Below, piece after piece: positions 26,439-35,518 of a stretch of DNA of 64,000 nt. Numbering within the stretch: the stretch's first letter is position 1; the number at the start of each line of letters is the position of its first letter. A program made the translations under genes and the position numbers. The notes below the pieces were generated by a model. It did not search any database. It was given only the letters and a program-made list of their open reading frames with translations, and was not told the origin of the DNA. Source of the stretch: Flavobacterium potami (GTDB lineage: Bacteria > Bacteroidota > Bacteroidia > Flavobacteriales > Flavobacteriaceae); the NCBI RefSeq assembly GCF_020026915.1, contig NZ_JAINUY010000001.1, positions 124,001-188,000 of the forward strand. The letters run 5' to 3'.

Positions 26439-26510
26439 GGTCTGTTCGTCTAGGGGTTAGGACTCCAGGCTTTCGTCCTGGTAACAGGGGTTCGATTCCC
26501 TTACAGACTA
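26439..26510 (+). tRNA. tRNA-Glu (anticodon TTC), divergent copy 3
   Basis: 72 bases with the same fold and the anticodon loop CTTTCGT (TTC). It differs from copies 1 and 2 in the acceptor stem (GGTCTGT/ACAGACT, a paired change), D-loop, anticodon loop and T-stem (AGGGG/CCCTT, with one G-T pair). Confidence 0.9.
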
Positions 26511-26666
26511 CAAAAATTAGTTGTAAATAAGTTTTGTAAAATAAAAATTGGTGTCTCGGTTTTTATTTTATTAGTTAAAACCAAAGTGATTTGTTTTATA
26601 ATTGTGGGAGGTTTTTCTTTTTTAACTAGTATTTATAATAATTATTACATCTAAAATTAAAAGAAA

Positions 26667-26918
26667 ATGGCAAATCATAAGTCAGCATTAAAAAGAATCA
26701 GAAGTAACGAAAAAAGAAGAGTTCTTAACAGATATCAGCATAAAACTACTCGTAATGCTATCAAAGCGTTAAGATTAGCTACTGATAAATCTGATGCTAC
26801 TGCAAAATTATCAACTGTAATCTCTATGATTGATAAATTAGCTAAAAAGAACATCATTCATGATAATAAAGCTTCTAACTTGAAGTCTAAATTAACAAAA
26901 CACGTTGCTAAATTGTAA
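26667..26918 (+). CDS. rpsT: 30S ribosomal protein S20
   Basis: 83-residue basic helical protein starting MANHKSALKRIRSNEKRR, the standard S20 opening, with DKLAKKNIIHDNKASNLKSK near the end. S20 binds 16S rRNA early in assembly of the small subunit. It is alone between the tRNA-Glu cluster and a strong terminator. The preceding 155 bases are a leader with no obvious promoter match. Confidence 0.97.
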   Translation: MANHKSALKRIRSNEKRRVLNRYQHKTTRNAIKALRLATDKSDATAKLSTVISMIDKLAKKNIIHDNKASNLKSKLTKHVAKL

Positions 26919-26943
26919 TTAAAAACAATTTACAAAATATATA

Positions 26944-26970
26944 AAAGTCCTCTTTTGAGGACTTTTTTTG
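26944..26970 (+). terminator. rpsT terminator
   Basis: Stem AAAGTCCTC / GAGGACTTT with a 4-base loop and seven T, 26 bases after rpsT. Confidence 0.93.
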
Positions 26971-27005
26971 TTTTAACGCTAAAGGTGAATTTTAGAGAAA
27001 AAATA

Positions 27006-27055
27006 AATCCCAAACCTCAATATCTTTAAATTGGGATTTGGGATTTGTTTTTTAA
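27006..27055 (-). terminator. Terminator-like AAATCCCAAA inverted repeat after the response regulator
   Basis: AAATCCCAAACCTCAA faces TTGGGATTTGGGATTT, 14 of 16 positions pairing, with T-rich sequence on both sides. It lies just past the response-regulator stop. The same AAATCCCAAA motif forms the terminator after typA at 31192, so it looks like a dispersed repeat used as a terminator. Confidence 0.65.
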
Positions 27056-27079
27056 ATAGGTTAAATAATGAAATTGCTT

Positions 27080-27487
27080 TTAAAGATTTATCTTCTTTTT
27101 AAGATATTCCAGCATTTGCTGTGTGATTGGTTTCGAAAGAAAATCAATTATAATAGGGTATTTTTTTGCCTTTGCAAGATCCTCAGGGTCAATAGTTGAA
27201 GATAAAACAATTACTGGTGCAGAGTTGAATTCATTGTAGTCCGGTGAGGTAAAGTGATCTAAGAATTCCCAACCACCCATTATCGGCATGTTTAAATCTA
27301 AAAAAATAAGTTCGGGTTTTCTTCGATTTTTGTCATTCGTATATTTTAAGGTGTTGAAATGATGTAGTGCTTCTTCACCGTTTTGAGCTGTGATAATTTC
27401 ATGTGAAAATGAAGATTTTGAAATTACTTTTTTGCATAACATTAATGTGATGGGATCATCGTCAATGCATAAAATCTGCTCAAGCAT
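27080..27487 (-). CDS. Single-domain response regulator
   Basis: 135 residues, one receiver domain and nothing else. Acidic pocket D9-D11 (CIDDDP), phosphoryl Asp D64 (FLDLNMP), Ser/Thr near 96-98 (VLSST) and Lys K119 (LSKPI) are all present, so it can take a phosphate. With no DNA-binding or enzyme domain it must act by binding a partner or as a phosphate relay. It lies 6 bases downstream of the histidine kinase gene, its obvious partner. Confidence 0.92.
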   Translation of the reverse strand: MLEQILCIDDDPITLMLCKKVISKSSFSHEIITAQNGEEALHHFNTLKYTNDKNRRKPELIFLDLNMPIMGGWEFLDHFTSPDYNEFNSAPVIVLSSTIDPEDLAKAKKYPIIIDFLSKPITQQMLEYLKKKINL

Positions 27488-27493
27488 AATAAT

Positions 27494-29203
27494 TTAGTTT
27501 TTAAATGTTATTGTAAATGTGGTTCCTTTATTGACTTCACTTTCGATGGAAATAATTCCTCCCATTGTTTCTACCTGCGATTTTACAAGATAAAGACCCA
27601 ATCCTTTGCTGTCTGGATAATTGTGGAATCTCTGGTATAATCCAAATATCTTATCTCGGTTTCTTTCCAAATCAATTCCTATACCGTTGTCTTTAAAGGT
27701 TATTATTGCTTTGTTGTCAATTTGTTCAGCGGTTATGGAAATTTTTAGTTTTCTGTTTTCAGATTTGTATTTTATTGAGTTTGTAAGTAGATTGAGTAAA
27801 ATGCTTTCGATGTAAGCTTTATTTGTAATCAATTGTGGTAGTCTGTCAAACTTGAGTTTGATAATAGGTTTGTGTAGTTCAATTTGAAAAGATAATTGAC
27901 TGAATACATTTTCGAAAACCTCTTTTAATGACACTTCCTCTTTTTGCATGGAAGGATTGTCTTTTATAATGATGACTTTTACTAAGTCATTAATTGTTTC
28001 GTTTAATAAGTGAGTAGATTTAGTGAATCCGGCCAGAATTTCCTGTAATTCCTCATTTTCAATAGGAATATCTTCTGTTAGATTCAGTAGTCCTATTAAA
28101 TTGGATAAAGGCGCTCTCAGGTTGTGAGAAGTTATGTATGAGAATTGCTTAAGGTCTTTGTTGTTTTGAGTCAATTCTCGAATAAGATGTTCTTTTTCTG
28201 TTTCTAATTTTTTTTCATCGGTAATATCTCTTTGTATCGAAATCCAATGTGAAATTATATTTTCGTTATTAAAAATTGGAATCATAGAAAAACGTACCCA
28301 GTATTCTTCTTTGTTTTTGGTGTACGTAATAGTTTCAATTAAGCATTCTTCTTCGTTTTTTATTGCCTTTAGAAGTTTTTTTAATTCTTCTGAATCAGAG
28401 TTAGGTCCTTTGAAGATATTAGCTGATTTTCCGATAATTTCATTGGATTGATAACCGGACATTTGTGAAAATGCAGGATTTACATATACTATTTTAGGAA
28501 TTTTTCCGTCTGGTGAATTAGCTTCTGTAATTAAAATAGAATCTTTGGATTGTGTAATTACTGTTTCTAGTAATTTTAAACGCTGTTCTTCTTCTTTTTG
28601 TTTGGTGATGTCCTGAATGGCTCCAATCATTCTGATTGCTCTTCCTTTTTCATCTTTTAGTAAAAATCCTCTGTCCAAAACATATTTGTAAGTTCCGTCT
28701 GCACATCTGAAGCGATATTGATCTTGCCAGTTTTGCGTTTTTTGTTCGATAAAAGAATATAGTTTTATTGACATTCGAATACTGTCTTCAGGATGTATTT
28801 TGTCGAACCACCATTTTGAGCTTTTGCCGACTTCTTTTGGGTTGTATCCAAAAACGCTTTCTATTCCTTTGTTCCAGTTTATGCTGTCTTCCTGTATTTT
28901 CCAGTCCCAAATGGTGTCGCTCGTCGCTTTTGCTACGATGTCATACTTTTCATTTGATTCTTTTATTTCTTCGTTAGTTTTGTTTAACTTTTCAAAAATG
29001 CTAATATTTCTTTTCTCATTTTTTGCAAGGATTAAGCTGAAAAAAAGTCCGCTTATTAAAATGAAAAAAATGTCTTTTAAGAGCGATAGATACAGGTTTT
29101 CAGACGAAGAAAAGTAAGGGATAAGCAATTGATGACATATAATTGCCATAATTATCGAGAGGATGATGTAGATAAGAGTAATTTGGAGGGTTTTACTTTT
29201 CAT
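27494..29203 (-). CDS. Membrane-bound sensor histidine kinase with two PAS domains
   Basis: 569 residues: two membrane helices (about 7-29 and 42-60), PAS 1 (about 84-200, PAS_3 type: WDWKIQEDSINW, WFDKIHPEDS, GAIQDITKQKEEEQ), PAS 2 (about 210-330, YVNPAFSQMSGYQSNEIIGK), a dimerisation/phosphoacceptor helix with H360 (SHNLRAPLSN), and an HATPase domain (TNSIKYKSENRKL, FKDNGIGIDLERN, KGLGLYLVKSQVE). PAS 2 looks like a LOV domain (FKGPNSD) but has Ala where the flavin-binding Cys should be. Signal unknown. Partner is the receiver protein downstream. Confidence 0.93.
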   Translation of the reverse strand: MKSKTLQITLIYIILSIIMAIICHQLLIPYFSSSENLYLSLLKDIFFILISGLFFSLILAKNEKRNISIFEKLNKTNEEIKESNEKYDIVAKATSDTIWDWKIQEDSINWNKGIESVFGYNPKEVGKSSKWWFDKIHPEDSIRMSIKLYSFIEQKTQNWQDQYRFRCADGTYKYVLDRGFLLKDEKGRAIRMIGAIQDITKQKEEEQRLKLLETVITQSKDSILITEANSPDGKIPKIVYVNPAFSQMSGYQSNEIIGKSANIFKGPNSDSEELKKLLKAIKNEEECLIETITYTKNKEEYWVRFSMIPIFNNENIISHWISIQRDITDEKKLETEKEHLIRELTQNNKDLKQFSYITSHNLRAPLSNLIGLLNLTEDIPIENEELQEILAGFTKSTHLLNETINDLVKVIIIKDNPSMQKEEVSLKEVFENVFSQLSFQIELHKPIIKLKFDRLPQLITNKAYIESILLNLLTNSIKYKSENRKLKISITAEQIDNKAIITFKDNGIGIDLERNRDKIFGLYQRFHNYPDSKGLGLYLVKSQVETMGGIISIESEVNKGTTFTITFKN

Positions 29204-29208
29204 TACTC

Positions 29209-29216
29209 CAAATATA
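29209..29216 (-). promoter_or_regulatory. -7 element of the kinase/response-regulator operon
   Basis: TATATTTG on the minus strand fits TAnnTTTG. It lies only 5 bases from the kinase ATG, so the mRNA would be nearly leaderless. No clear -33 element was seen. Confidence 0.4.
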
Positions 29217-29344
29217 GTTAAATTAACTATAACTAAACATATGTTAATGTCAATTTAAGGGCTATATTTTGATGTTTTGTATTAACTAATTGATTGTATA
29301 TACGCAAACTATGTTCGAAACGTTTTTTTTTACAAAATAAAGTG

Positions 29345-29352
29345 TACCTTTG
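29345..29352 (+). promoter_or_regulatory. -7 element of typA
   Basis: TACCTTTG fits TAnnTTTG and lies 19 bases before the typA ATG. No clear -33 TTG. Confidence 0.55.
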
Positions 29353-29371
29353 CGCCCATTAAAAATCACAG

Positions 29372-31168
29372 ATGGAATCTATTAGAAACATTGCAATTAT
29401 TGCCCACGTCGATCACGGTAAAACCACTTTGGTTGATAAAATTATGTATCACTGTCAATTATTTCGTGAAAACGAAAACACAGGTGATTTAATCCTAGAT
29501 AATAATGATTTAGAGCGTGAGAGAGGTATTACTATTACTTCTAAAAACGTTTCTGTTCAATATAAAGGAACAAAAATCAATATTATCGATACTCCAGGCC
29601 ACGCCGATTTTGGAGGTGAAGTAGAACGTGTATTGAACATGGCCGATGGTGTATGTTTATTAGTTGATGCTTTTGAAGGTCCAATGCCACAAACTCGTTT
29701 CGTTTTGCAAAAAGCGATCGATTTAGGATTGAAACCTTGCGTAGTTATCAATAAAGTAGATAAAGAAAACTGTACTCCGGAAGAAGTTCACGAAAAAGTT
29801 TTTGACTTGATGTTTGAATTAGGAGCTACTGAAGAGCAATTAGACTTCCCAGCGGTTTACGGTTCAGCAAAAAACAACTGGATGTCTGAGGACTGGAAAG
29901 TTCAAACACAAAATATTGAGCCATTGTTAGATATGGTTATCGCAAATGTTCCTGCACCAAAAGTATCAGAAGGAACTCCTCAAATGTTGATTACTTCTTT
30001 AGATTTCTCTTCATTTACAGGTCGTATCGCTATCGGACGTCTTGAAAGAGGCACTTTAAAAGAAGGTATGCCGATTTCTTTGGTAAAAAGAGATGGGAAA
30101 ATCATAAAATCTAGAATTAAAGAATTACACACTTTTGAAGGTTTAGGCCGTAGAAAAGTAGAAGAAGTTGTTGCTGGTGATATTTGTGCTGTTGTAGGTA
30201 TTGAAGGTTTTGAAATTGGTGATACTATCGCTGACTTCGAAAATCCTGAAGCTTTACAAACTATTGCAATTGATGAGCCAACAATGAGTATGTTGTTTAC
30301 AATTAACGATTCTCCTTTCTTTGGTAAAGAAGGTAAATTCGTTACTTCTAGACATATTCGTGAGAGATTAACAAAAGAGTTAGAGAAAAACTTAGCAATG
30401 AAAGTTGGTGAGACTGACTCTGCTGATAAATTTATGGTTTTTGGTCGTGGTGTACTTCACTTGTCAGTTCTTATTGAAACAATGAGAAGAGAAGGGTATG
30501 AGCTTCAAATTGGTCAGCCACAGGTTATCATCAAAGAAGTTGATGGTGTTAAATGTGAGCCAATTGAGGAATTAACTATCGACTTGCCAGAAAACCTTTC
30601 AGGTAGAGCAGTTGAATTCGTAACTATCCGTAAAGGAGAAATGCTTTCTATGGAAGGTAAAGGGGAGCGTATGATTATTAAATTCAACATTCCATCTCGT
30701 GGAATTATCGGTTTAAGAAATCAATTGCTTACTGCTACGGCTGGTGAGGCTATTATGGCACACCGTTTTATTGGGTACGAACCATACAAAGGAGAAATTC
30801 CTGGACGTAACAACGGTTCATTAATCTCTATGGAAAACGGAAAAGCTATTCCTTACTCTATCGATAAATTACAAGATCGTGGTAAATTCTTCGTTGATCC
30901 TAACGAGGATATCTATGAAGGTCAAGTAATTGGAGAAAACACTCGTAGCGACGATATGACTGTTAACGTTACTAAAACGAAAAAACTTTCTAACGTACGT
31001 TCTTCTGGAGCTGATGATAAAGCTAGAATTATTCCTGCTATCAAATTCTCTTTAGAAGAAGCTTTAGAGTATATCCAGAAAGATGAGTATGTTGAAGTTA
31101 CTCCAAAATCTTTACGTTTAAGAAAAATTTACTTAAGCGAAACAGATAGAAAGAGATATAAAATCTAA
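29372..31168 (+). CDS. typA: Ribosome-associated GTPase TypA/BipA
   Basis: 598-residue translational GTPase of the EF-G superfamily. G1 [13 protein letters not shown]2 RERGITI, G3 [16 protein letters not shown]4 NKVD and G5 GSAKN are in place. Later parts include the EF-Tu-like domain 2 ([18 protein letters not shown]), EF-G domain V-like fold, and the BipA C-terminal RNA-binding domain ([28 protein letters not shown]). It helps ribosome assembly and translation at low temperature or under stress. Monocistronic, with its own -7 element and a terminator. Confidence 0.97.
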   Translation: MESIRNIAIIAHVDHGKTTLVDKIMYHCQLFRENENTGDLILDNNDLERERGITITSKNVSVQYKGTKINIIDTPGHADFGGEVERVLNMADGVCLLVDAFEGPMPQTRFVLQKAIDLGLKPCVVINKVDKENCTPEEVHEKVFDLMFELGATEEQLDFPAVYGSAKNNWMSEDWKVQTQNIEPLLDMVIANVPAPKVSEGTPQMLITSLDFSSFTGRIAIGRLERGTLKEGMPISLVKRDGKIIKSRIKELHTFEGLGRRKVEEVVAGDICAVVGIEGFEIGDTIADFENPEALQTIAIDEPTMSMLFTINDSPFFGKEGKFVTSRHIRERLTKELEKNLAMKVGETDSADKFMVFGRGVLHLSVLIETMRREGYELQIGQPQVIIKEVDGVKCEPIEELTIDLPENLSGRAVEFVTIRKGEMLSMEGKGERMIIKFNIPSRGIIGLRNQLLTATAGEAIMAHRFIGYEPYKGEIPGRNNGSLISMENGKAIPYSIDKLQDRGKFFVDPNEDIYEGQVIGENTRSDDMTVNVTKTKKLSNVRSSGADDKARIIPAIKFSLEEALEYIQKDEYVEVTPKSLRLRKIYLSETDRKRYKI

Positions 31169-31190
31169 TAAGATTAATTTTCAATATAAG

Positions 31191-31232
31191 AAATCCCAAA
31201 TTCCAATTAAGGAGTTTGGGATTCTTTTTTTA
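31191..31232 (+). terminator. typA terminator built from an AAATCCCAAA repeat
   Basis: AATCCCAAA (31192-31200) pairs with TTTGGGATT (31215-31223), followed by a T-run. Confidence 0.8.
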
Positions 31233-31295
31233 TTTTAATAAAATCATTTTCAGCGATAGGAGTTTGGGTTTTAAAAAATTGGAATTTAAAAAGTT

Positions 31296-33647
31296 TTATC
31301 TTTTTAAACTAAAATGACCTTTTACGGTTTTTCCGTTTACAAATAACAACGTAAACCAATAATCGTCTGCAGGCATTTCTTGACCATTAAAAATTCCGTT
31401 CCAACCTAAACTATTTTGAGTCATTTGTTTTAATAATTTTCCATACCGATCGAAAATAGAAATGGTATAATCAGGCATTTGATCCAGATTTTTAATCTCC
31501 CATAAATCATTATAGCCATCTCCATTTGGAGTAAAAAATCGAGGATAATCTAAAACATATAATAAGAATGAACTTGAGATTCCACATCCATTTTTGTCTA
31601 CAGCGACAGCATTATAAATACCTGGTCTTACCTGATTAAATAATGGATCGTCTTGAAAAACAGCTCCATCAAGTGAAAATTCATAATTCCCAACCCCTGT
31701 GTATTGAATCTGCACGGAGTTTTCCGTTCCTGAAAAATCTTTTATTTCTGCTCCTGTAATAGTGGCTGGTTCAGATAATATTATTTTAAATGTTTTTGTT
31801 TTCTGACAATCGTTTGAATCGGTTACTAAAATAGTATAATCTCCTTCTGTACTAATTATGGTAGAATTTACAATATCGCCATTTGACCATTGATACGTTT
31901 TGAAACCAGAAGCGACAGATAAGGTTATTTGCTCGCCTTTGCACAAATACAAAGTTTCGTCTTCAAAATTTGGCGGGTCAAAAGTATGAACAATGAGTTC
32001 TATTGGTGCTATATCATAACAATCGGGGCCGTTTATTGCGCGAACATAAATGGTTTGACTGTTTGGAATGGTATTTTTAAAGATATTTGGTAGCGGATTT
32101 GTTTCTGTTATAGCATCATTTGCAGTTAAAAAATAATTAACGACTAATCCTGACGGCAATCCAGCCATGACTTGAGGCGTTACTTGTGCATTTAAGTCAA
32201 ATTGGTACAAACCGTCTTGTTCCTGATCTTCATCGCATGTTGCAATTGGGGCCTGATCAGGAATTACGTAATTAGAAATGTTTAGTCTAATTCGCGGAGT
32301 TGCAAAACATCCATAACTATTTTCAATTCTCGCAAAAACAATTTGTCCGGCAGCTTTGTTTGAATAACTTTTCGGATCAAGAATTGGGTTTGTTTTGTTT
32401 CTAGCATCGTTTAAAGTTTCATAATAACCTTGATTGGTAATTTCCGAAACATTGTTTTTTACAATATTGGCAGTTTTTGTTAAATCAAAAATCGTAATTC
32501 CATCATTATTATCATCACATTGTACCAGTACGGTATTGGATGATTTAATTTCCTGAGTAAAATCAACAGAAATTTCTCCTGATGCCGAACATGTTGCACT
32601 AATTAAAGAAGCTTCGACTTTATATGTTCCTGGAGTAATTACTGCATAAGTAGGAGTTGTTGCACCAGAAAGCAAAACATAATTATTAGAAGAATCTTTG
32701 ATGTACCATTTAAAAGTATAATCAGCGGCGCTTAATTTAGTGTCTAAAATAAAATTTTCTCCAAAACAAACAGGATTGTTGTTAGCAAAGGTTCTGTTTT
32801 CTCCAAAATTTATTTTAGTTTGAAAACTTCCGGCTTCTAGAAAAACGGCTGAATTGTATTGTCTTGTTAAATCGTCGGCGATTACCAGTTTTAAATGGTA
32901 TTTTTTGTTCGGTACAACCTCCGTATAAGCATTCATCACAACGGTTTGTCCTGCGTAATTAATTGGACTCGACGTTGTGTTGTATCTCTCAAAGTAGCTT
33001 TCGTTAGTAGCCTCACATCCAGGTTCGATTTTTCCGTCTAGTAAAGTAACGGGATTAATTTTAGGATGTACCGTATTTGCGGAAACTGCAATATTTGTAT
33101 TCGGTAAAACGGCTAAATTTTTATAGGGTTCAGTGCTTCCTACTTCTTTAATTAAAAAAGCAAAACCATCCGAATAGACACATGGAAAATAAGATTGATA
33201 TTCATTGGAAGCAAAAATATAATTAAAGCTGATCGAATTGCTCAATGCTGTAAAATCAAATTCTAAAACAGTTGCTTGCCTGCTGTCTGTAATTCCGAGA
33301 ACGGTATCTAAGTCGGCATCACCATTCCATCCCGGAATTCTTTCTCCTTCAGAATCTGCTCTGTTAAATGGTCCCTGAGCTCTTACACTTGATGAAGTGC
33401 TCAAAACTACTCCACCTGAAAAAGGAAAGTTGGCACCAGCTGTAAAAGAGCCATAACTATTCCTATTGGGTGTAGGATTTCCTGAAGAATTTACATTTTC
33501 GATATTGATGCAAGAACTATTTATCAGAATGTTCTTAACTAAATCTTGTGGTGCTACAGTTGGGTCAACAGCAATATTTTGGGCGTTGGTTTTAGTCCCG
33601 AAAAAAAACAAAAGGCAGATAAGAAATAGTAGTTTTACATCATTCAT
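31296..33647 (-). CDS. Choice-of-anchor L protein with type B T9SS C-terminal domain
   Basis: 783-residue secreted protein. A signal peptide (to TNAQ, about residue 22) is followed by a choice-of-anchor L region (DLVKNILINSSCINIENVNSSG, quoted here as NILINSSCINIENV, through EFDFTALSNSISFNYIFASNEYQS at about 150), Ig/PKD-like beta repeats with conserved Cys, and a gliding-motility/CHU-type C-terminal domain (RFFTPNGDGYNDLWEI, then ISIFDRYGKLL and GWNGIFNGQEMPADDYWF). The last domain is the type B signal for the type IX secretion system, so the protein is exported through T9SS to the surface or medium. Adhesion is likely but unproven. Confidence 0.88.
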   Translation of the reverse strand: MNDVKLLFLICLLFFFGTKTNAQNIAVDPTVAPQDLVKNILINSSCINIENVNSSGNPTPNRNSYGSFTAGANFPFSGGVVLSTSSSVRAQGPFNRADSEGERIPGWNGDADLDTVLGITDSRQATVLEFDFTALSNSISFNYIFASNEYQSYFPCVYSDGFAFLIKEVGSTEPYKNLAVLPNTNIAVSANTVHPKINPVTLLDGKIEPGCEATNESYFERYNTTSSPINYAGQTVVMNAYTEVVPNKKYHLKLVIADDLTRQYNSAVFLEAGSFQTKINFGENRTFANNNPVCFGENFILDTKLSAADYTFKWYIKDSSNNYVLLSGATTPTYAVITPGTYKVEASLISATCSASGEISVDFTQEIKSSNTVLVQCDDNNDGITIFDLTKTANIVKNNVSEITNQGYYETLNDARNKTNPILDPKSYSNKAAGQIVFARIENSYGCFATPRIRLNISNYVIPDQAPIATCDEDQEQDGLYQFDLNAQVTPQVMAGLPSGLVVNYFLTANDAITETNPLPNIFKNTIPNSQTIYVRAINGPDCYDIAPIELIVHTFDPPNFEDETLYLCKGEQITLSVASGFKTYQWSNGDIVNSTIISTEGDYTILVTDSNDCQKTKTFKIILSEPATITGAEIKDFSGTENSVQIQYTGVGNYEFSLDGAVFQDDPLFNQVRPGIYNAVAVDKNGCGISSSFLLYVLDYPRFFTPNGDGYNDLWEIKNLDQMPDYTISIFDRYGKLLKQMTQNSLGWNGIFNGQEMPADDYWFTLLFVNGKTVKGHFSLKR

Positions 33648-33652
33648 AGTAG

Positions 33653-33660
33653 CAAATATA
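33653..33660 (-). promoter_or_regulatory. Possible -7 element before the T9SS cargo gene
   Basis: TATATTTG on the minus strand lies just before the ATG, in the 13-base gap after the ABC permease gene. It would give a nearly leaderless message separate from the ABC operon. Confidence 0.35.
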
Positions 33661-34497
33661 CTATAAATCTCTATTTTTTAATAATTTATAAGAAGAACAT
33701 ACAAATATTGCGGTCCATGTTAAAACAATTAAAATTGCAGAGTAATTTACACTGTAATCGATATTGGTTTCAATTCCCATTTGTGTGCCAATATTTTTTA
33801 CTACAGACAATCTTGGACCAGGATTAACAATAAGATTTGACATTGACTCTAAAGGTAAAAACTGCGTAATTTTTTCATCTGTATTACTTTCAGGAAACAT
33901 CTTAAATGCTAAAAAACCTCTAATAATTGCTTCAATAATACTCCAGACTAAAAGAAAACCTAAAGCAAAAGCCGAACGCTTTACAAAAATTCCTAAGAAT
34001 AAACAGAAAGAAAAGAAGCCTGTTAGTTTTACAAAAAAGGCTAGTAAATAATCCAAATCACTAAAAATAATACCAAATTCAGTATAAGAAGAAAATGATA
34101 ATCCTAAAAGCAGACTCATTACAAAAACAAAAACTGTAGAACCAAAAGCAAATAAAACTACCGTTAAGAATTTCGAAAGTATAAATTCTTTTTTGCTTAA
34201 ACCATCAATTAAGTTTTGTTTTAAGGTTCCATAACTGTATTCGTTTGCCATCATGGAGACAATTACAATTGCTAGAAAGAATTTCAACCAAGCGGCAACG
34301 TAGGTGTTAAAATGCCAGATAAATGGAAAATTAAAGATTCCCATTTCGGCCAAATGAAATTTGAAAGGCCCAATATCAAATTTTATTGCCGCAATAAGTG
34401 CTATAAAAGAAAGTAATATAAAATAAGTTAAAGTTAATATGCGACTGGCTTTATTCATCCAGATTTTTTGTAATTCTATAGAAAGAAGTCTTTTCAT
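33661..34497 (-). CDS. ABC-2 type transporter permease
   Basis: 278-residue inner-membrane protein with six hydrophobic segments. The N-terminal MKRLLSIELQKIWMNKASRI is the usual cytosolic lead-in of ABC-2 permeases, and MMANEYSYGTLKQNLIDGLSKKEFILSKF (quoted as EYSYGTLKQNLIDGLSK) is the conserved loop after helix 2. It pairs with the ATPase whose gene ends 3 bases upstream. Substrate unknown; such pairs in Bacteroidota are often linked to peptide resistance or membrane export. Confidence 0.88.
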   Translation of the reverse strand: MKRLLSIELQKIWMNKASRILTLTYFILLSFIALIAAIKFDIGPFKFHLAEMGIFNFPFIWHFNTYVAAWLKFFLAIVIVSMMANEYSYGTLKQNLIDGLSKKEFILSKFLTVVLFAFGSTVFVFVMSLLLGLSFSSYTEFGIIFSDLDYLLAFFVKLTGFFSFCLFLGIFVKRSAFALGFLLVWSIIEAIIRGFLAFKMFPESNTDEKITQFLPLESMSNLIVNPGPRLSVVKNIGTQMGIETNIDYSVNYSAILIVLTWTAIFVCSSYKLLKNRDL

Positions 34498-34500
34498 GAT

Positions 34501-35412
34501 TTAGTTTTTTTGAGCAGTAGCGTTTTTGGTTAATTCTAAAAATTGAGCTTCTAAGCTGTTTTTGCGTTTTACCAAATGGCTTAAAACAACATTTTTGGAA
34601 AATAAAAATTGATTCAGATCTGAAGCAGACAATTCAGATTTTAGATAAACTAAAATTTTTCCGTCTTCTTCTGAAATTCGATCAACGGCTTGGTGTTCTT
34701 GTAAAACTGTTTTTAAAAGTAAATTATCATTAGCTTGAATTTCAAAGAAACCTTCATTAGATGACATTCCGTCTACAGAACCAGAATATAAAATTTCTCC
34801 TTTTCTTAAAACAATTACCTGAGAACAAACTTTTTCAACTTCGTCTAATAAATGCGATGCCAGTAAAATTGTGGTTCCTTGAGATGCAATTTTTTTAATG
34901 ATATCGCGAATCTGGTGAATTCCCTGCGGATCCAATCCATTTGTTGGTTCATCTAAAATTAAAATTTCTGGATCATTTAAAAGTGCAGACGCAATGGCCA
35001 GACGCTGTTTCATTCCTAAAGAAAAAGTGCTGAATTTGCTATCCTTTCTTTCGTTCAAACCAACCAATTCTAGCTTTTCATTAACCTTGGCATAATTGAT
35101 GTTTTTGATTTTGCACACCAATTTCAAGTTTTGCTCTGCGGTCATGTATGGGTAAAAATTGGGTCTTTCTATAATAGCGCCCACTTTTTTTAAGGCATCG
35201 TGTGTTTCAACTTTGCCATCAAACCATCGATAAGTACCAGATGATTTGTTCACCACATTTAGTACAATACCCAATGTAGTCGATTTTCCGCTTCCGTTTG
35301 GGCCAAGAATGCCATAAACGCGACCTTTCTTTATTTCAAAAGATACATTTTTTAAAGCCTGAATTCGGCCGTATCTTTTATTTAGATTCTCAATGGTTAA
35401 TATGGTTTCCAA
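34501..35412 (-). CDS. ABC transporter ATP-binding protein
   Basis: 303 residues. Walker A GPNGSGKST (37-45), signature FSLGMKQRLA, Walker B ILILDEPTNG, and H-loop LLASHLLDEVE. The C-terminal 90 residues are the extension seen in ABC-2 exporter ATPases. The start codon is TTG: ETILTIENLNKRYG is already the first strand of the domain, no ATG is available in frame, and a stop lies just upstream. Forms an exporter with the following permease. Confidence 0.92.
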   Translation of the reverse strand: METILTIENLNKRYGRIQALKNVSFEIKKGRVYGILGPNGSGKSTTLGIVLNVVNKSSGTYRWFDGKVETHDALKKVGAIIERPNFYPYMTAEQNLKLVCKIKNINYAKVNEKLELVGLNERKDSKFSTFSLGMKQRLAIASALLNDPEILILDEPTNGLDPQGIHQIRDIIKKIASQGTTILLASHLLDEVEKVCSQVIVLRKGEILYSGSVDGMSSNEGFFEIQANDNLLLKTVLQEHQAVDRISEEDGKILVYLKSELSASDLNQFLFSKNVVLSHLVKRKNSLEAQFLELTKNATAQKN

Positions 35413-35493
35413 ATTTTTCTGGTTTTAGTTTTTAGTATGACGAACCAACTTGATTTTTGTTACTTTAAATTCTGACTTTAAATCGTATTGATG

Positions 35494-35501
35494 TAAATTT
35501 G
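35494..35501 (+). promoter_or_regulatory. -7 element of the 350-residue hypothetical gene
   Basis: TAAATTTG fits TAnnTTTG, 17 bases before the ATG. Confidence 0.5.
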
Positions 35502-35518
35502 TAATAAAGATATTCAAA

